Made by a program: the position numbers and the translations under genes. Of a stretch of 8,023 bases of DNA, positions 1-6,011 are shown piece after piece. Positions within the stretch are counted from its first letter, which is position 1, and each line of letters begins with the position of its first letter. The notes beneath the pieces were generated by a model, which had not been told where the DNA came from, did not search any database, and saw only the letters and a program-made list of their open reading frames with translations. The stretch lies in contig DOYO01000121.1 in NCBI GenBank assembly GCA_003518475.1, positions 5,454-13,476 on the forward strand, given 5' to 3'. This DNA comes from Acholeplasmataceae bacterium (GTDB taxonomy: Bacteria > Bacillota_I > Bacilli_A > Acholeplasmatales > Acholeplasmataceae).

Positions 1-2465
1 GTATCCTGGTTGGATCTGAAGAAGCGGATCAGGTTGAATGTTTCACTGTTCCCCATTCCATAATCCTTTAAGGTTTTCGCCATTTCATAGGTAAAAGGCT
101 TAGCTGGGTCATATAATACATTATTCCCAACCATAATCTTTTGTTCTGGCTCTTGAGTGATGATAATCTTTGTAGCATCCGCATAGGTTACATAACCAGA
201 TACGGAACTTACGATGACACTGCCGGAATCTTTCGCAGCGCGGTATTCGATACCGGTGCCCACGATTGGTGATTCAGGCTTGAGTAAAGGTACAGCCTGG
301 CGTTGCATGTTCGCACCCATCAGGGCACGGGAAGCATCGTCATGCTCAAGGAATGGAATGGTTGAAGTCGCTACGGAAACGATCTGTTTTGGAGATACGT
401 CCATGAAAGTAACTTCGTCCGGTTCGAACACGGATGTTTCACCGCGATAACGACCGATAACCTTTTCATCAGTGATTGAACCTTCTTGGCTTAATGCTGT
501 TGCTGCTGAAGCGATGACTTCATCATACTCTTCATCTGCAGTCAGATATTTAAATACCGGTGTGATCAAAGGCTTGCCTGATGAACGATCGACAACTAAA
601 TAAGGCGTCTGAATGAAGCCGTATTGGTCAACCTTTCCATAGGTAGCAAGTGATGAAATCAATCCGATGGATGGTCCTTCTGGTGTTTCAATTGGACAAA
701 TTCTGCCATAATGCGAGTTATGAACGTCACGTACTTCTACGCCCGCTCTGTCTCTGGCAAGACCGCCCGTACCAAGTGCTGAAACTCTTCTCTTTTGAGT
801 AAGCTCTGCAAGTGGGTTAATCTGATCCATGAACTGTGAGAGTTGTGAGCTTCCGAAGAAGGTCTTAATCGCACCAGCAAGTGGAGTCATATTGATGATA
901 TTGGAAGGTGAAGCATCAGCAAACGTCGTCGTAGACATCTTGTCCTTGATATTCTTTTCTGCTCTTGCCAAACCGATTCTGAATTGATTCTTAAGTAATT
1001 CGCCGATCAATCTCAAACGACGATTTCCCAAATGGTCGATATCGTCAGTGGATCCAAGTCCATCATAGAGATTCAAGTAATAGCTCATTGAAGCGACAAC
1101 ATCTGATAATGTGATGTATTCCTTGTTTTCTCTTTGATCGTTACCGATGACCTTGACTGGATAGATACGATCGGTTTCCTTGTCTTTCACAGTAACTTCG
1201 ATCATTTCTACGATCACGCCTTCGCGTTCTCTTTCCTTTTCATAAACGTCTCTGCCGAAGAAGTATTTAATAACTTTTTCGTCTAAAGACTGACGGTTTC
1301 TTCTTAATGCAGCAAGCACTTCATCGGTCACTTCTGTATTCTTGGTGACAATAACTTCACCGGTACGCAGATTGACGATGTTATCCTTCGTGAATAATGT
1401 TTCTCCGCCGTCTGGAAGTCTTGTTGCCAAGATTTCATCCGGTGTTTCGTTTTGAAGTGAGTCTTCCTTAGAAATAACTTCTGTTCTTAAAAGCGCTCTG
1501 TTTTCCTTCAGGATGTGAATAATATCTTTTGTGATTTTTGTTTTTTCAGGAATGACAACTTCGCCTGTTGTAGGATCAACGATGTTAGTTGCTGTATAAG
1601 TGCCTAAAAGACGTGCTGTCACGTCAAGTTTTTTATTGAATTTGTAACGGCCAACTGCAGCCAAATCATAACGACGGCGTTCAAATAGACGCATTCTGAT
1701 AAATTCTCTTGCAGCATCTGCTGGAACCTTTTCGCCCTGTCTTAATTTGGAATATAAATCAACGATGGCTTCATCGCTATTTTTCGTTTCATCCTTATCA
1801 AAGGTAGCATCTAGGTAGACGGATTTGCCGAATAGCTCATAAATGTCCTTTTTCTTGGATAAGCCTAACGCACGCATCATCGTGGTCATTGGGACCTTCT
1901 TTGAGCGGTCAAGCTTAGCATACATAATATTTTTAGAACCAAGTTCATATTCAATCCATGCACCACGTGTAGGGATGACTTGCGCCATATATTTAACTTG
2001 GTTGATCTTCTTGTCTAGTTCGCTTGTAAAATATGCTCCTGCAGAACGGATAATCTGTGAAACGACAACACGTTCAGCTCCGTTAATGACAAAAGTCCCT
2101 GACGGTGTCATGTAGGGTATTTCACACATAAGTACGATGTTTTCACGCACTTCGCCTGTGACGGCGTTTTCAAGTTTCACACGAGCAGAGAGTTGTTTCG
2201 CATAATTCACATCTCTTAATTTCGATTCTTGAATATCATACTTGGGTTCGGACAAATAATGTTCCTCGAAATATAATTTCAAATCGCCATTATGTCCTTC
2301 AATTGGAGAAATATCAGTTAATAATTCTCTGATTCCCTCATCGATAAACCACTTAAATGATTTGGTTTGAATCTCAATAAGATCCGGCAAGTCAATGTCA
2401 TAACGCATTCTTGAGTAATTTCTGCGCACTGCTTTTTTGCCGTATTCGACGCTTCGATATCCCAT
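1..2465 (-). CDS. rpoB: RNA polymerase beta subunit RpoB (5' 821 codons; 3' end outside window)
   Basis: This is the catalytic beta subunit of RNA polymerase; only the N-terminal part is present. The reading frame is open from ATG at 2465 to the window edge. The ATG follows an AGGAG ribosome-binding site (about 2473-2477). The start of the protein resembles Bacillus RpoB (DLPDLIEIQTKSFKWF, then LRDVNY and FVINGAERVVVSQ). The fork-2/rifampicin region reads FFGSSQLSQFMDQINPLAEL, followed by TQKRRVSALGTGG and HYGRICPIETPEGPSIGL. The last residues (RFFRSNQDT) match the region before the active-site lysines, so the catalytic C-terminal half lies off the window. Two oddities are seen. Residue 557, equivalent to E. 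coli H526, is Gln. The lobe is also longer than in B. subtilis and holds two similar 38-residue blocks (294-331 and 362-399). The gene has its own promoter at 2546-2574. Family identity is certain. Confidence 0.98.
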   Translation of the reverse strand, partial: MGYRSVEYGKKAVRRNYSRMRYDIDLPDLIEIQTKSFKWFIDEGIRELLTDISPIEGHNGDLKLYFEEHYLSEPKYDIQESKLRDVNYAKQLSARVKLENAVTGEVRENIVLMCEIPYMTPSGTFVINGAERVVVSQIIRSAGAYFTSELDKKINQVKYMAQVIPTRGAWIEYELGSKNIMYAKLDRSKKVPMTTMMRALGLSKKKDIYELFGKSVYLDATFDKDETKNSDEAIVDLYSKLRQGEKVPADAAREFIRMRLFERRRYDLAAVGRYKFNKKLDVTARLLGTYTATNIVDPTTGEVVIPEKTKITKDIIHILKENRALLRTEVISKEDSLQNETPDEILATRLPDGGETLFTKDNIVNLRTGEVIVTKNTEVTDEVLAALRRNRQSLDEKVIKYFFGRDVYEKEREREGVIVEMIEVTVKDKETDRIYPVKVIGNDQRENKEYITLSDVVASMSYYLNLYDGLGSTDDIDHLGNRRLRLIGELLKNQFRIGLARAEKNIKDKMSTTTFADASPSNIINMTPLAGAIKTFFGSSQLSQFMDQINPLAELTQKRRVSALGTGGLARDRAGVEVRDVHNSHYGRICPIETPEGPSIGLISSLATYGKVDQYGFIQTPYLVVDRSSGKPLITPVFKYLTADEEYDEVIASAATALSQEGSITDEKVIGRYRGETSVFEPDEVTFMDVSPKQIVSVATSTIPFLEHDDASRALMGANMQRQAVPLLKPESPIVGTGIEYRAAKDSGSVIVSSVSGYVTYADATKIIITQEPEQKIMVGNNVLYDPAKPFTYEMAKTLKDYGMGNSETFNLIRFFRSNQD

Positions 2466-2545
2466 AATCCACACTCCTATCGTATTTGGAAATCAATATT
2501 TATTATAATATAATATAGAATTAAAACATTATTATGCATTTAACT

Positions 2546-2574
2546 ATAATATCATATGGTTTGTAAATAGTCAA
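2546..2574 (-). promoter_or_regulatory. Sigma-A-type promoter of rpoB, extended -10
   Basis: Reading the minus strand, TTGACT (2574-2569) is followed by a 17-base spacer and TATTAT (2551-2546). A TGA just before the -10 gives an extended -10 (TGn). Transcription should start near 2539, leaving an AT-rich leader of about 75 bases before the rpoB ATG. The -35 sits only 6 bases past the methyltransferase stop codon, in the one real gap between the two genes. No terminator is seen in the 115-base gap, so readthrough from upstream should add to this promoter. Confidence 0.8.
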
Positions 2575-2580
2575 TGCATT

Positions 2581-3177
2581 CTACTGTTTTTTAGCGAAAA
2601 GAATCCAATATCCTTTGATTTTATCAATAACTGTACAATTGCCAAAAACCTCTGTCAATTTGGTGAAAGAGGAGGGAGCACCCTGCTTCTTTTGAATCAC
2701 CGCATAGAAAATACCACCTGGATTCAGGTTTAAATAAGCGTCTTCATATAATTTGAAGACGGTATCCTTGCCCGCTCTGATCGGTGGGTTGGTGATAATG
2801 GCATCTGCTTTAACCTTCACAGCATCAAACAAGAAACTTTGTTCAATTACAACATTTTTTATCTTGTTTTCTTCCATGTTTTTCTCAGATAAAGCAAGTG
2901 CGCGTTCATTGATATCATAGAGATATACTTGTTTTTCAGGATAAGTTTTCGCAATGAAAAGACCGATGGGGCCATAGCCGCATCCCATGTCAATCACTGT
3001 TTTAATTTGTGTATCCAGCTCGATTGAATCGATTAAAACCTTCGTGCCAAAATCAAGATATTCCTTTGAGAACACACCGAGATCGGTGAAGAAACGAAAT
3101 AGAGTTCCTTGAAGATGCACTTCATAGCTTTTGATTTGATGATCGAGTTTTGAATCGTTTAAAAAGTAATGACTCAT
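2581..3177 (-). CDS. ybxB: Class I SAM-dependent methyltransferase, RsmC/YbxB-like (probable rRNA guanine-N2 methyltransferase)
   Basis: The 198-residue protein has a Rossmann methyltransferase fold. Residues 63-72 (DMGCGYGPIG) form the SAM-binding motif I. D88 in YLYDIN is the acidic residue that binds the SAM ribose. N130-I133 (NPPI, followed by RAGK) is the catalytic NPPF/Y-type motif of N-methyltransferases; NPPI-R-AGK is typical of the RsmC family. E. coli RsmC methylates G1207 of 16S rRNA and has an additional N-terminal domain; this protein matches the short single-domain form. Its position between rplL and rpoB is that of B. subtilis ybxB. Start ATG 3177 is preceded by AGGGGGA. The gene sits after a terminator-like hairpin, so it probably receives only part of the ribosomal-operon transcription. 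The target nucleotide is inferred from the family, not proven. Confidence 0.88.
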   Translation of the reverse strand: MSHYFLNDSKLDHQIKSYEVHLQGTLFRFFTDLGVFSKEYLDFGTKVLIDSIELDTQIKTVIDMGCGYGPIGLFIAKTYPEKQVYLYDINERALALSEKNMEENKIKNVVIEQSFLFDAVKVKADAIITNPPIRAGKDTVFKLYEDAYLNLNPGGIFYAVIQKKQGAPSSFTKLTEVFGNCTVIDKIKGYWILFAKKQ

Positions 3178-3196
3178 TGGTCCCCCTAAAACAGCG

Positions 3197-3223
3197 AAAA
3201 AACCCGAGAAGAAATCCCAGGTT
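3197..3223 (-). terminator. Intrinsic terminator or attenuator after rplL
   Basis: In the minus-strand transcript AACCTGGGA (3223-3215) pairs with TCTCGGGTT (3209-3201) across a 5-base loop. The 9-bp stem includes two G-U pairs. The U-run continues past the stem into 3200-3197 (TTTTTT in all) before CGC. It lies 21 bases after the rplL stop and before the methyltransferase ribosome-binding site. With G-U pairs and a short U-run it is likely leaky, which would lower expression of the downstream methyltransferase and rpoB relative to rplJL. Confidence 0.65.
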
Positions 3224-3244
3224 AAACTTCGCTCAACTTAGTAC

Positions 3245-3616
3245 TTATTTGACTTCAACGGTAGCGCCTGCGTCTTCAAGAGTCTTCTTAAGAGCTGCTG
3301 CATCGTCTTTCTTAATCTTTTCCTTGATTAATGCATTTGGAGTTTCAGTTAAAGTCTTAGCATCAGCTAATCCTAGACCTGTAGCTTCTCTTACAACCTT
3401 GATGACAGCAATCTTGTTTGCACCAAAAGTCTTAAGAATAACATTGAATTCTGTTTGTTCTTCTACGACTGCTGCTGCAGCTGCTGCTGGAGCTGCGGAT
3501 ACTGCAGTTGGATCAATACCAAATGCTTCTTTTAGACCATCAACTAGGTCCTTGATTTCTAATAAAGTCATTTCTTTCAGAGCTTCGATAAAAGCTACTT
3601 TTGTTAGTTTTGCCAT
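3245..3616 (-). CDS. rplL: 50S ribosomal protein L7/L12
   Basis: The 123-residue acidic stalk protein recruits and activates translational GTPases; dimers bind the C-terminal helix of L10. Residues 1-32 form the dimerisation domain. Residues 37-52 are the flexible hinge, here a run rich in Ala (AAPAAAAAAVVEE). Residues 53-123 are the globular C-terminal domain, with the conserved FGANKIAVIKVVREATGLGL stretch, DAK, and the closing ATVEVK. Length is normal for the family. ATG 3616 lies 8 bases after AGGAGG. It is 23 bases downstream of rplJ, so the two are cotranscribed and L10 and L12 can be made in linked amounts. The hinge is coded by GCT/GCA repeats (about 3466-3495), a simple-sequence stretch. 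A leaky terminator follows the gene. Confidence 0.98.
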   Translation of the reverse strand: MAKLTKVAFIEALKEMTLLEIKDLVDGLKEAFGIDPTAVSAAPAAAAAAVVEEQTEFNVILKTFGANKIAVIKVVREATGLGLADAKTLTETPNALIKEKIKKDDAAALKKTLEDAGATVEVK

Positions 3617-3639
3617 TTTATAATTCCTCCTAATTTTTC

Positions 3640-4128
3640 TTATTCGTTACTGCTAATCATGTTAAGTCCAACTGCGAGTTCGCGGATTGGAGTCAACAGT
3701 CCTACTGCCAACATTGTCAACAATGTTTCTCTCGATGGTAATGTTGCAAGTGCGACGATTTGTTGTACGTTAGCGACTTTACCTTCTACAATACCTGCTT
3801 GAATTTGAACAATCTTGTTCGTCTTGCCAAATTCGTAAACGATTTTTGCGGGTGCAACAACATCAGAATAGCTAATTGCTAAAGCTTTACCGCCGACAAG
3901 TTTGTCAGCCATTTCGCCGTATCCAGCAGCAATTGACGCTCTTCTTGAAATATTGTTCTTATAGACTGTGACATCACAGCCTGCTTCTCTTAACTGGTGA
4001 CGTAGTTTAGTAAATTCTTCTACTGTCAATCCAGGATAATCGAAGGCAACAACCGTTGTAGCACGTCCAAGCTTTTCAGTTAATTCGCGTACCGCATCCG
4101 CTTTACGCTGTAATATTTCTTTTTGCAT
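3640..4128 (-). CDS. rplJ: 50S ribosomal protein L10
   Basis: The 162-residue protein forms the base of the ribosomal stalk: its N-terminal domain binds 23S rRNA next to L11 and its C-terminal helix carries L12 dimers. Recognisable family motifs in order are VVAFDYPGLTVEEFTKLR (about 26-43), DVTVYKNNISRRA, the DVVAPAKIVYEFGK segment, and LATLPSRETLLTML near the end. The last helix (PIRELAVGLNMISSNE) is the L12-binding part. Length is in the usual 160-175 range. ATG 4128 follows AGGAGG closely. It is first in an rplJ-rplL pair preceded by an attenuator-containing leader, the arrangement by which L10(L12)4 represses its own operon in B. subtilis. Confidence 0.97.
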   Translation of the reverse strand: MQKEILQRKADAVRELTEKLGRATTVVAFDYPGLTVEEFTKLRHQLREAGCDVTVYKNNISRRASIAAGYGEMADKLVGGKALAISYSDVVAPAKIVYEFGKTNKIVQIQAGIVEGKVANVQQIVALATLPSRETLLTMLAVGLLTPIRELAVGLNMISSNE

Positions 4129-4144
4129 GAAATGCCTCCTTCTG

Positions 4145-4184
4145 AAAAATAAAATCTCTCTGTGCCGAAAGACAAAAGAGAGAT
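4145..4184 (-). terminator. Attenuator hairpin upstream of rplJ
   Basis: In the transcript ATCTCTCT (4184-4177) pairs perfectly with AGAGAGAT (4161-4154). An inner stem TGTC/GGCA closes a TTTC loop. A T-rich tail (TTTATTTTT, 4153-4145) follows at once. The element ends just before the rplJ ribosome-binding site, 17 bases upstream of the ATG, so it is placed to stop transcription before the gene. The inner stem can instead pair with an upstream leader segment at 4239-4249. Confidence 0.85.
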
Positions 4185-4257
4185 AGTAATCGTTAGATTA
4201 TGTTTCACCTCGGTGGGAAATTAAGCAAGTGCACCCACTGTCTTTGGCAGATTCAGT
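4185..4257 (-). promoter_or_regulatory. Ribosomal protein L10 leader (putative L10(L12)4-binding mRNA element)
   Basis: The rplA-rplJ gap carries features of the bacterial L10 leader RNA. A conserved-looking CTGCCAAAGACAG segment (4250-4238) leads directly into a GTGGG/CCCAC stem (4238-4234 with 4217-4213), followed by CGAGGTGAAAC. In known cases L10(L12)4 binds this RNA, which mimics its 23S rRNA site. An attenuator hairpin follows directly, pointing to control at the level of transcription termination as described for B. subtilis rplJL. Identification is by recalled motif and position, without a covariance-model search. Confidence 0.75.
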
Positions 4258-4266
4258 TCTTTTAAA

Positions 4267-4965
4267 TTACTTTACAACTTTTAATGATTCTTCGTCAACT
4301 TTGATACCAGGTCCCATGCTTGAAGATATTGTAATATTCTTCATATAGGTTCCCTTGACTGTGGTTGGCTTAAGGCGAGCAAGTGTTTCGTGCAGTGCAT
4401 GTAGGTTTGCAACAAGCTTATCGTCTGTGAATGATACACGTCCGATTGGAGCATGAATGTTACCGACTTTGTCTGTACGATATTCAATCTTACCGTTCTT
4501 AATATCCTTGACTGCTTTTGTGACGTCTAAGGTAACTGTTCCTGTCTTAGGGTTTGGCATTAAGCCTTTTGGTCCTAAGATACGACCTAATTTACCAAGT
4601 TGTCCCATCATGTCCGGTGTAGCAACCATCACATCAAACTCGAACCAGCCTGCGCCGATCTTTTGAATGAGTTCTGCTGCTCCGACGAAATCAGCGCCAG
4701 CAAGTTCTGCTTCTTTCGCTTTTTCGCCTTGGGCGATGACTACAACTCGGGAAACTTTACCTGTACCGTATGGCAATACAAGAGCGCCTCTTAAGTTCTG
4801 TTCTGCTTTTCTTGGATCAAGATTTAAGCGGAACGCTGCTTCAACAGTAGCATCAAACTTAACAAATGAGGTTTTCTTGACTAAGCTTACGGCTTCGTCA
4901 ACTGCATATTTCTTCGTACTATCGATGAGTTTTGCAGCCTCAAGGTATTTCTTTCCTCTTTTCAT
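4267..4965 (-). CDS. rplA: 50S ribosomal protein L1
   Basis: The 232-residue protein binds helices 76-78 of 23S rRNA, forms the mobile L1 arm at the tRNA exit site, and in many bacteria represses its own mRNA. Family landmarks are VKFDATVEAAFRLNLDPRKA near residue 40, the insert domain with VAQ/VIAQGEKAKEAELAGADFVG, and the hallmark stretch GKLGRILGPKGLMPNPKTGT (about 124-143). The end of domain I follows (NIHAPIGRVSF, then KGTYMKNITISSSMGPG), which carries rRNA contacts. Length is typical. ATG 4965 follows AGGAGG by 5 bases. It is separated from rplK by 70 bases that hold a strong hairpin and a probable L1-binding mimic. The rplJ promoter candidate overlaps its last codons. Confidence 0.98.
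   Translation of the reverse strand: MKRGKKYLEAAKLIDSTKKYAVDEAVSLVKKTSFVKFDATVEAAFRLNLDPRKAEQNLRGALVLPYGTGKVSRVVVIAQGEKAKEAELAGADFVGAAELIQKIGAGWFEFDVMVATPDMMGQLGKLGRILGPKGLMPNPKTGTVTLDVTKAVKDIKNGKIEYRTDKVGNIHAPIGRVSFTDDKLVANLHALHETLARLKPTTVKGTYMKNITISSSMGPGIKVDEESLKVVK
4269..4298 (-). promoter_or_regulatory. Possible weak promoter for rplJ-rplL inside the rplA 3' end
   Basis: On the minus strand TTGACG (4298-4293) is followed by an 18-base spacer and TAAAGT (4274-4269; 4 of 6 consensus bases). The predicted start near 4262 would fall right at the 5' edge of the L10 leader, which makes the placement sensible. Both boxes lie in or at the end of the rplA coding sequence, so the resemblance could be chance. 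Confidence 0.3.
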
Positions 4966-4981
4966 ATTCTTCCTCCTAAAA

Positions 4982-5013
4982 TGTGGTCTAGCGGGGGGTT
5001 TTCTCCTCCCACA
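4982..5013 (-). promoter_or_regulatory. Putative L1-binding mRNA element upstream of rplA
   Basis: The transcript reads TGTGG (5013-5009), then GAGG, an A-rich loop, a run of six C, GCTAGA, and CCACA (4986-4982). The outer TGTGG/CCACA stem, an asymmetric internal loop with GA on the short side, and an inner G/C stem resemble the L1 site of 23S rRNA. GTGGGAGG here equals, from memory, the GTGGGAGG of 23S helix 77. It ends about 5 bases before the rplA ribosome-binding site (4971-4976), so bound L1 could block initiation. L1 autoregulation through such a mimic is well known; its operation here is inferred. Confidence 0.6.
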
Positions 5014-5037
5014 ATTTAGATAGCTATCATCTAAATT
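5013..5037 (-). repeat. Perfect inverted repeat at the end of rplK
   Basis: AATTTAGAT and ATCTAAATT (9 bp, no mismatch) flank a 7-base loop. One arm begins within the rplK stop codon and the other abuts the L1-like element. There is no following T-run, so it is not an intrinsic terminator. It could protect mRNA ends, mark a processing site, or stack on the L1-binding fold. Confidence 0.7.
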
Positions 5038-5461
5038 AGTCTACTACGGTGATACCCATTTGACGTGCTGTACCTTCAATAATTTTCATTGCTGCTTCTA
5101 CAGTATACGCATTTAAGTCAGGCATCTTTCTTGTTGCAATTTCTCTTACTTGATCACGTGTGATCGTAGCTACTTTATCCTTCTTAGCGTTTTTAGAGCC
5201 AGATTTGATATTTGCTGCTTTTTTAAGTAAGTCACTTGCAGGTGGGGTTTTTGTTATGAACGTAAATGTGCGGTCATCATAAACCGAGATGATTACTGGT
5301 ACAACAAATCCCATTTGATCCTTAGTTGCTTCGTTAAACTGTGAACAGAACGCCGGAATGTTTACCTGAGCTTGACCAAGTGCTGGACCTACTGGGGGAG
5401 CCGGATTAGCTTTACCTGCTGCTATTTGCAATTTAACAACTTTTACAACTTTTTTTGCCAT
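5036..5461 (-). CDS. rplK: 50S ribosomal protein L11
   Basis: The 141-residue protein binds the GTPase-associated region of 23S rRNA with L10 and takes part in factor binding and the stringent response; this is also the thiostrepton target. The N-terminal domain shows LQIAAGKANPAPPVGPALGQ, with the proline-rich switch (about residues 18-26), and the C-terminal RNA-binding domain ends with TVEAAMKIIEGTARQMGI. I choose ATG 5461. An in-frame TTG at 5470 directly abuts the AGGAGG and would leave no spacing, while ATG 5461 has 9 bases and gives the standard MAKKV start. It is the first gene of the rplKA operon here, driven by the promoter at 5542-5570. secE and nusG, its usual upstream partners, are absent. 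Confidence 0.98.
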   Translation of the reverse strand: MAKKVVKVVKLQIAAGKANPAPPVGPALGQAQVNIPAFCSQFNEATKDQMGFVVPVIISVYDDRTFTFITKTPPASDLLKKAANIKSGSKNAKKDKVATITRDQVREIATRKMPDLNAYTVEAAMKIIEGTARQMGITVVD

Positions 5462-5491
5462 GAGACACAACCTCCTTCTTTACATAAGTAT

Positions 5492-5533
5492 GTGGTATGA
5501 ATTTCATTCTTCCACTATGGTGTGCTTTCACAC
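5492..5533 (-). promoter_or_regulatory. rplK 5' leader with two stem-loops
   Basis: GTGTG (5533-5529) and CACAC (5524-5520) form a hairpin with a 4-base loop only about 2 bases after the predicted transcription start. A second fold pairs GTGG (5515-5512) with CCAC (5495-5492) around a small ATGA/TCAT stem. The first could stabilise the mRNA 5' end. The second lies upstream of the ribosome-binding site; it lacks the GA internal-loop signature of an L1 site, so its role is unknown. Confidence 0.45.
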
Positions 5534-5541
5534 GCGATATT

Positions 5542-5570
5542 ATTCTATCATTAAGGGTATGCTTTGTCAA
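5542..5570 (-). promoter_or_regulatory. Strong sigma-A-type promoter of the rplK operon
   Basis: TTGACA (5570-5565, full consensus) is followed by 17 bases and TAGAAT (5547-5542, 5 of 6). TGA just before the -10 gives an extended -10. The predicted start is near 5535, with a leader of about 74 bases to the rplK ATG. The -35 lies 12 bases past the stop codon of the YccF-like gene. This is the best promoter in the window, as expected for stalk-protein genes. Confidence 0.87.
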
Positions 5571-5582
5571 CAAGAAACTTGG

Positions 5583-5945
5583 TTAAATGTTTTTAATTTC
5601 CGCTCCAAATGGAAGTAAGGCAAGCATAGAGAGCTTAACCCATTGAATGGCGAACGGAATACCGATGATCGTGATTGCGAAAAGGGCTGCAATACCTAAG
5701 TAACCAATCATCATTTCCCATCCGAAGAGAATCGCCCAGATGATGTTTAAGATAGGGTGTCTGTCAAAATTGATTTGTAATTCCTTTCCAAATGGAAATA
5801 AAACAAGGCGTGCAAACTTGAAGAACTGCATACCGATGGGAATCCCGATAATGGTTACGCAAAGTAAAAGCCCTGCGATAAACCAGAGTAATGCCGCAAT
5901 AAAGCCACCAAATATAAACCAAATCAAATTACCTATAAGATTCAT
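5583..5945 (-). CDS. YccF-domain inner-membrane protein
   Basis: The 120-residue, very hydrophobic protein belongs to the YccF (DUF307) family of small membrane proteins with no firmly known function. Two copies of the family motif are visible: TIIGIPIGMQFFKFARLVLFPFG (31-53) and TIIGIPFAIQWVKLSMLALLPFG (92-114). Each follows a hydrophobic stretch (about 5-30 and 66-91), so 2-4 membrane passes are likely. ATG 5945 follows GGAGGT. It has an extended -10 promoter at 5975-5983 and stands apart from both neighbours: a terminator separates it from the FrnE-like gene upstream, and a new promoter starts rplK downstream. No own terminator is seen, so transcription may run on into rplK. Family call is strong; function unknown. 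Confidence 0.88.
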   Translation of the reverse strand: MNLIGNLIWFIFGGFIAALLWFIAGLLLCVTIIGIPIGMQFFKFARLVLFPFGKELQINFDRHPILNIIWAILFGWEMMIGYLGIAALFAITIIGIPFAIQWVKLSMLALLPFGAEIKNI

Positions 5946-5974
5946 TTTTAATACCTCCGTTGTGATTCACACCC

Positions 5975-5983
5975 ATTATATCA
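5975..5983 (-). promoter_or_regulatory. Extended -10 promoter of the YccF-like gene
   Basis: TGATATAAT (5983-5975) is a perfect -10 with a TGn extension. At 17 bases upstream there is no -35 match, because that space is taken by the terminator of the preceding gene. The predicted start near 5968 leaves a leader of about 23 bases. Confidence 0.65.
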
Positions 5984-5985
5984 TT

Positions 5986-6006
5986 AAAAAAATACCCGAA
6001 GGTATT
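5986..6006 (-). terminator. UUCG-loop terminator of the FrnE-like gene
   Basis: AATACC (6006-6001), TTCG loop, GGTATT (5996-5991), then a T-run down to 5986. The C(UUCG)G tetraloop is unusually stable. It starts 5 bases after the stop codon. The T-run on the other strand is CTTTTTT, so it could work in both directions. Confidence 0.9.
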
Positions 6007-6011
6007 CTTTT

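Noticed and set aside
1843..2115. Plus-strand open frames inside rpoB (also 214-450)
   Set aside because: They lie on the opposite strand of conserved RpoB coding sequence and have no independent signals.
3466..3495. GCT/GCA trinucleotide run as a phase-variation repeat
   Set aside because: It encodes the normal Ala-rich hinge of L12; gain or loss of units keeps the frame, and an essential gene is an unlikely target for switching.
3150..3623. Long plus-strand open frame of 157 codons, antisense to rplL
   Set aside because: It is the complement of the highly conserved rplL coding sequence; its Ala/Ser-rich product comes from the GC-rich repeats of the hinge, and it has no ribosome-binding site or family.
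5462..5470. Earlier TTG start for L11 adding three residues
   Set aside because: The TTG directly abuts the AGGAGG, leaving no spacing; ATG 5461 has normal spacing and yields the family-typical N-terminus.
5492..5515. GTGG/CCAC stem in the rplK leader as a second L1-binding site
   Set aside because: It lacks the GTGGGAGG string and has the internal-loop asymmetry on the wrong side; listed only as a stem-loop.
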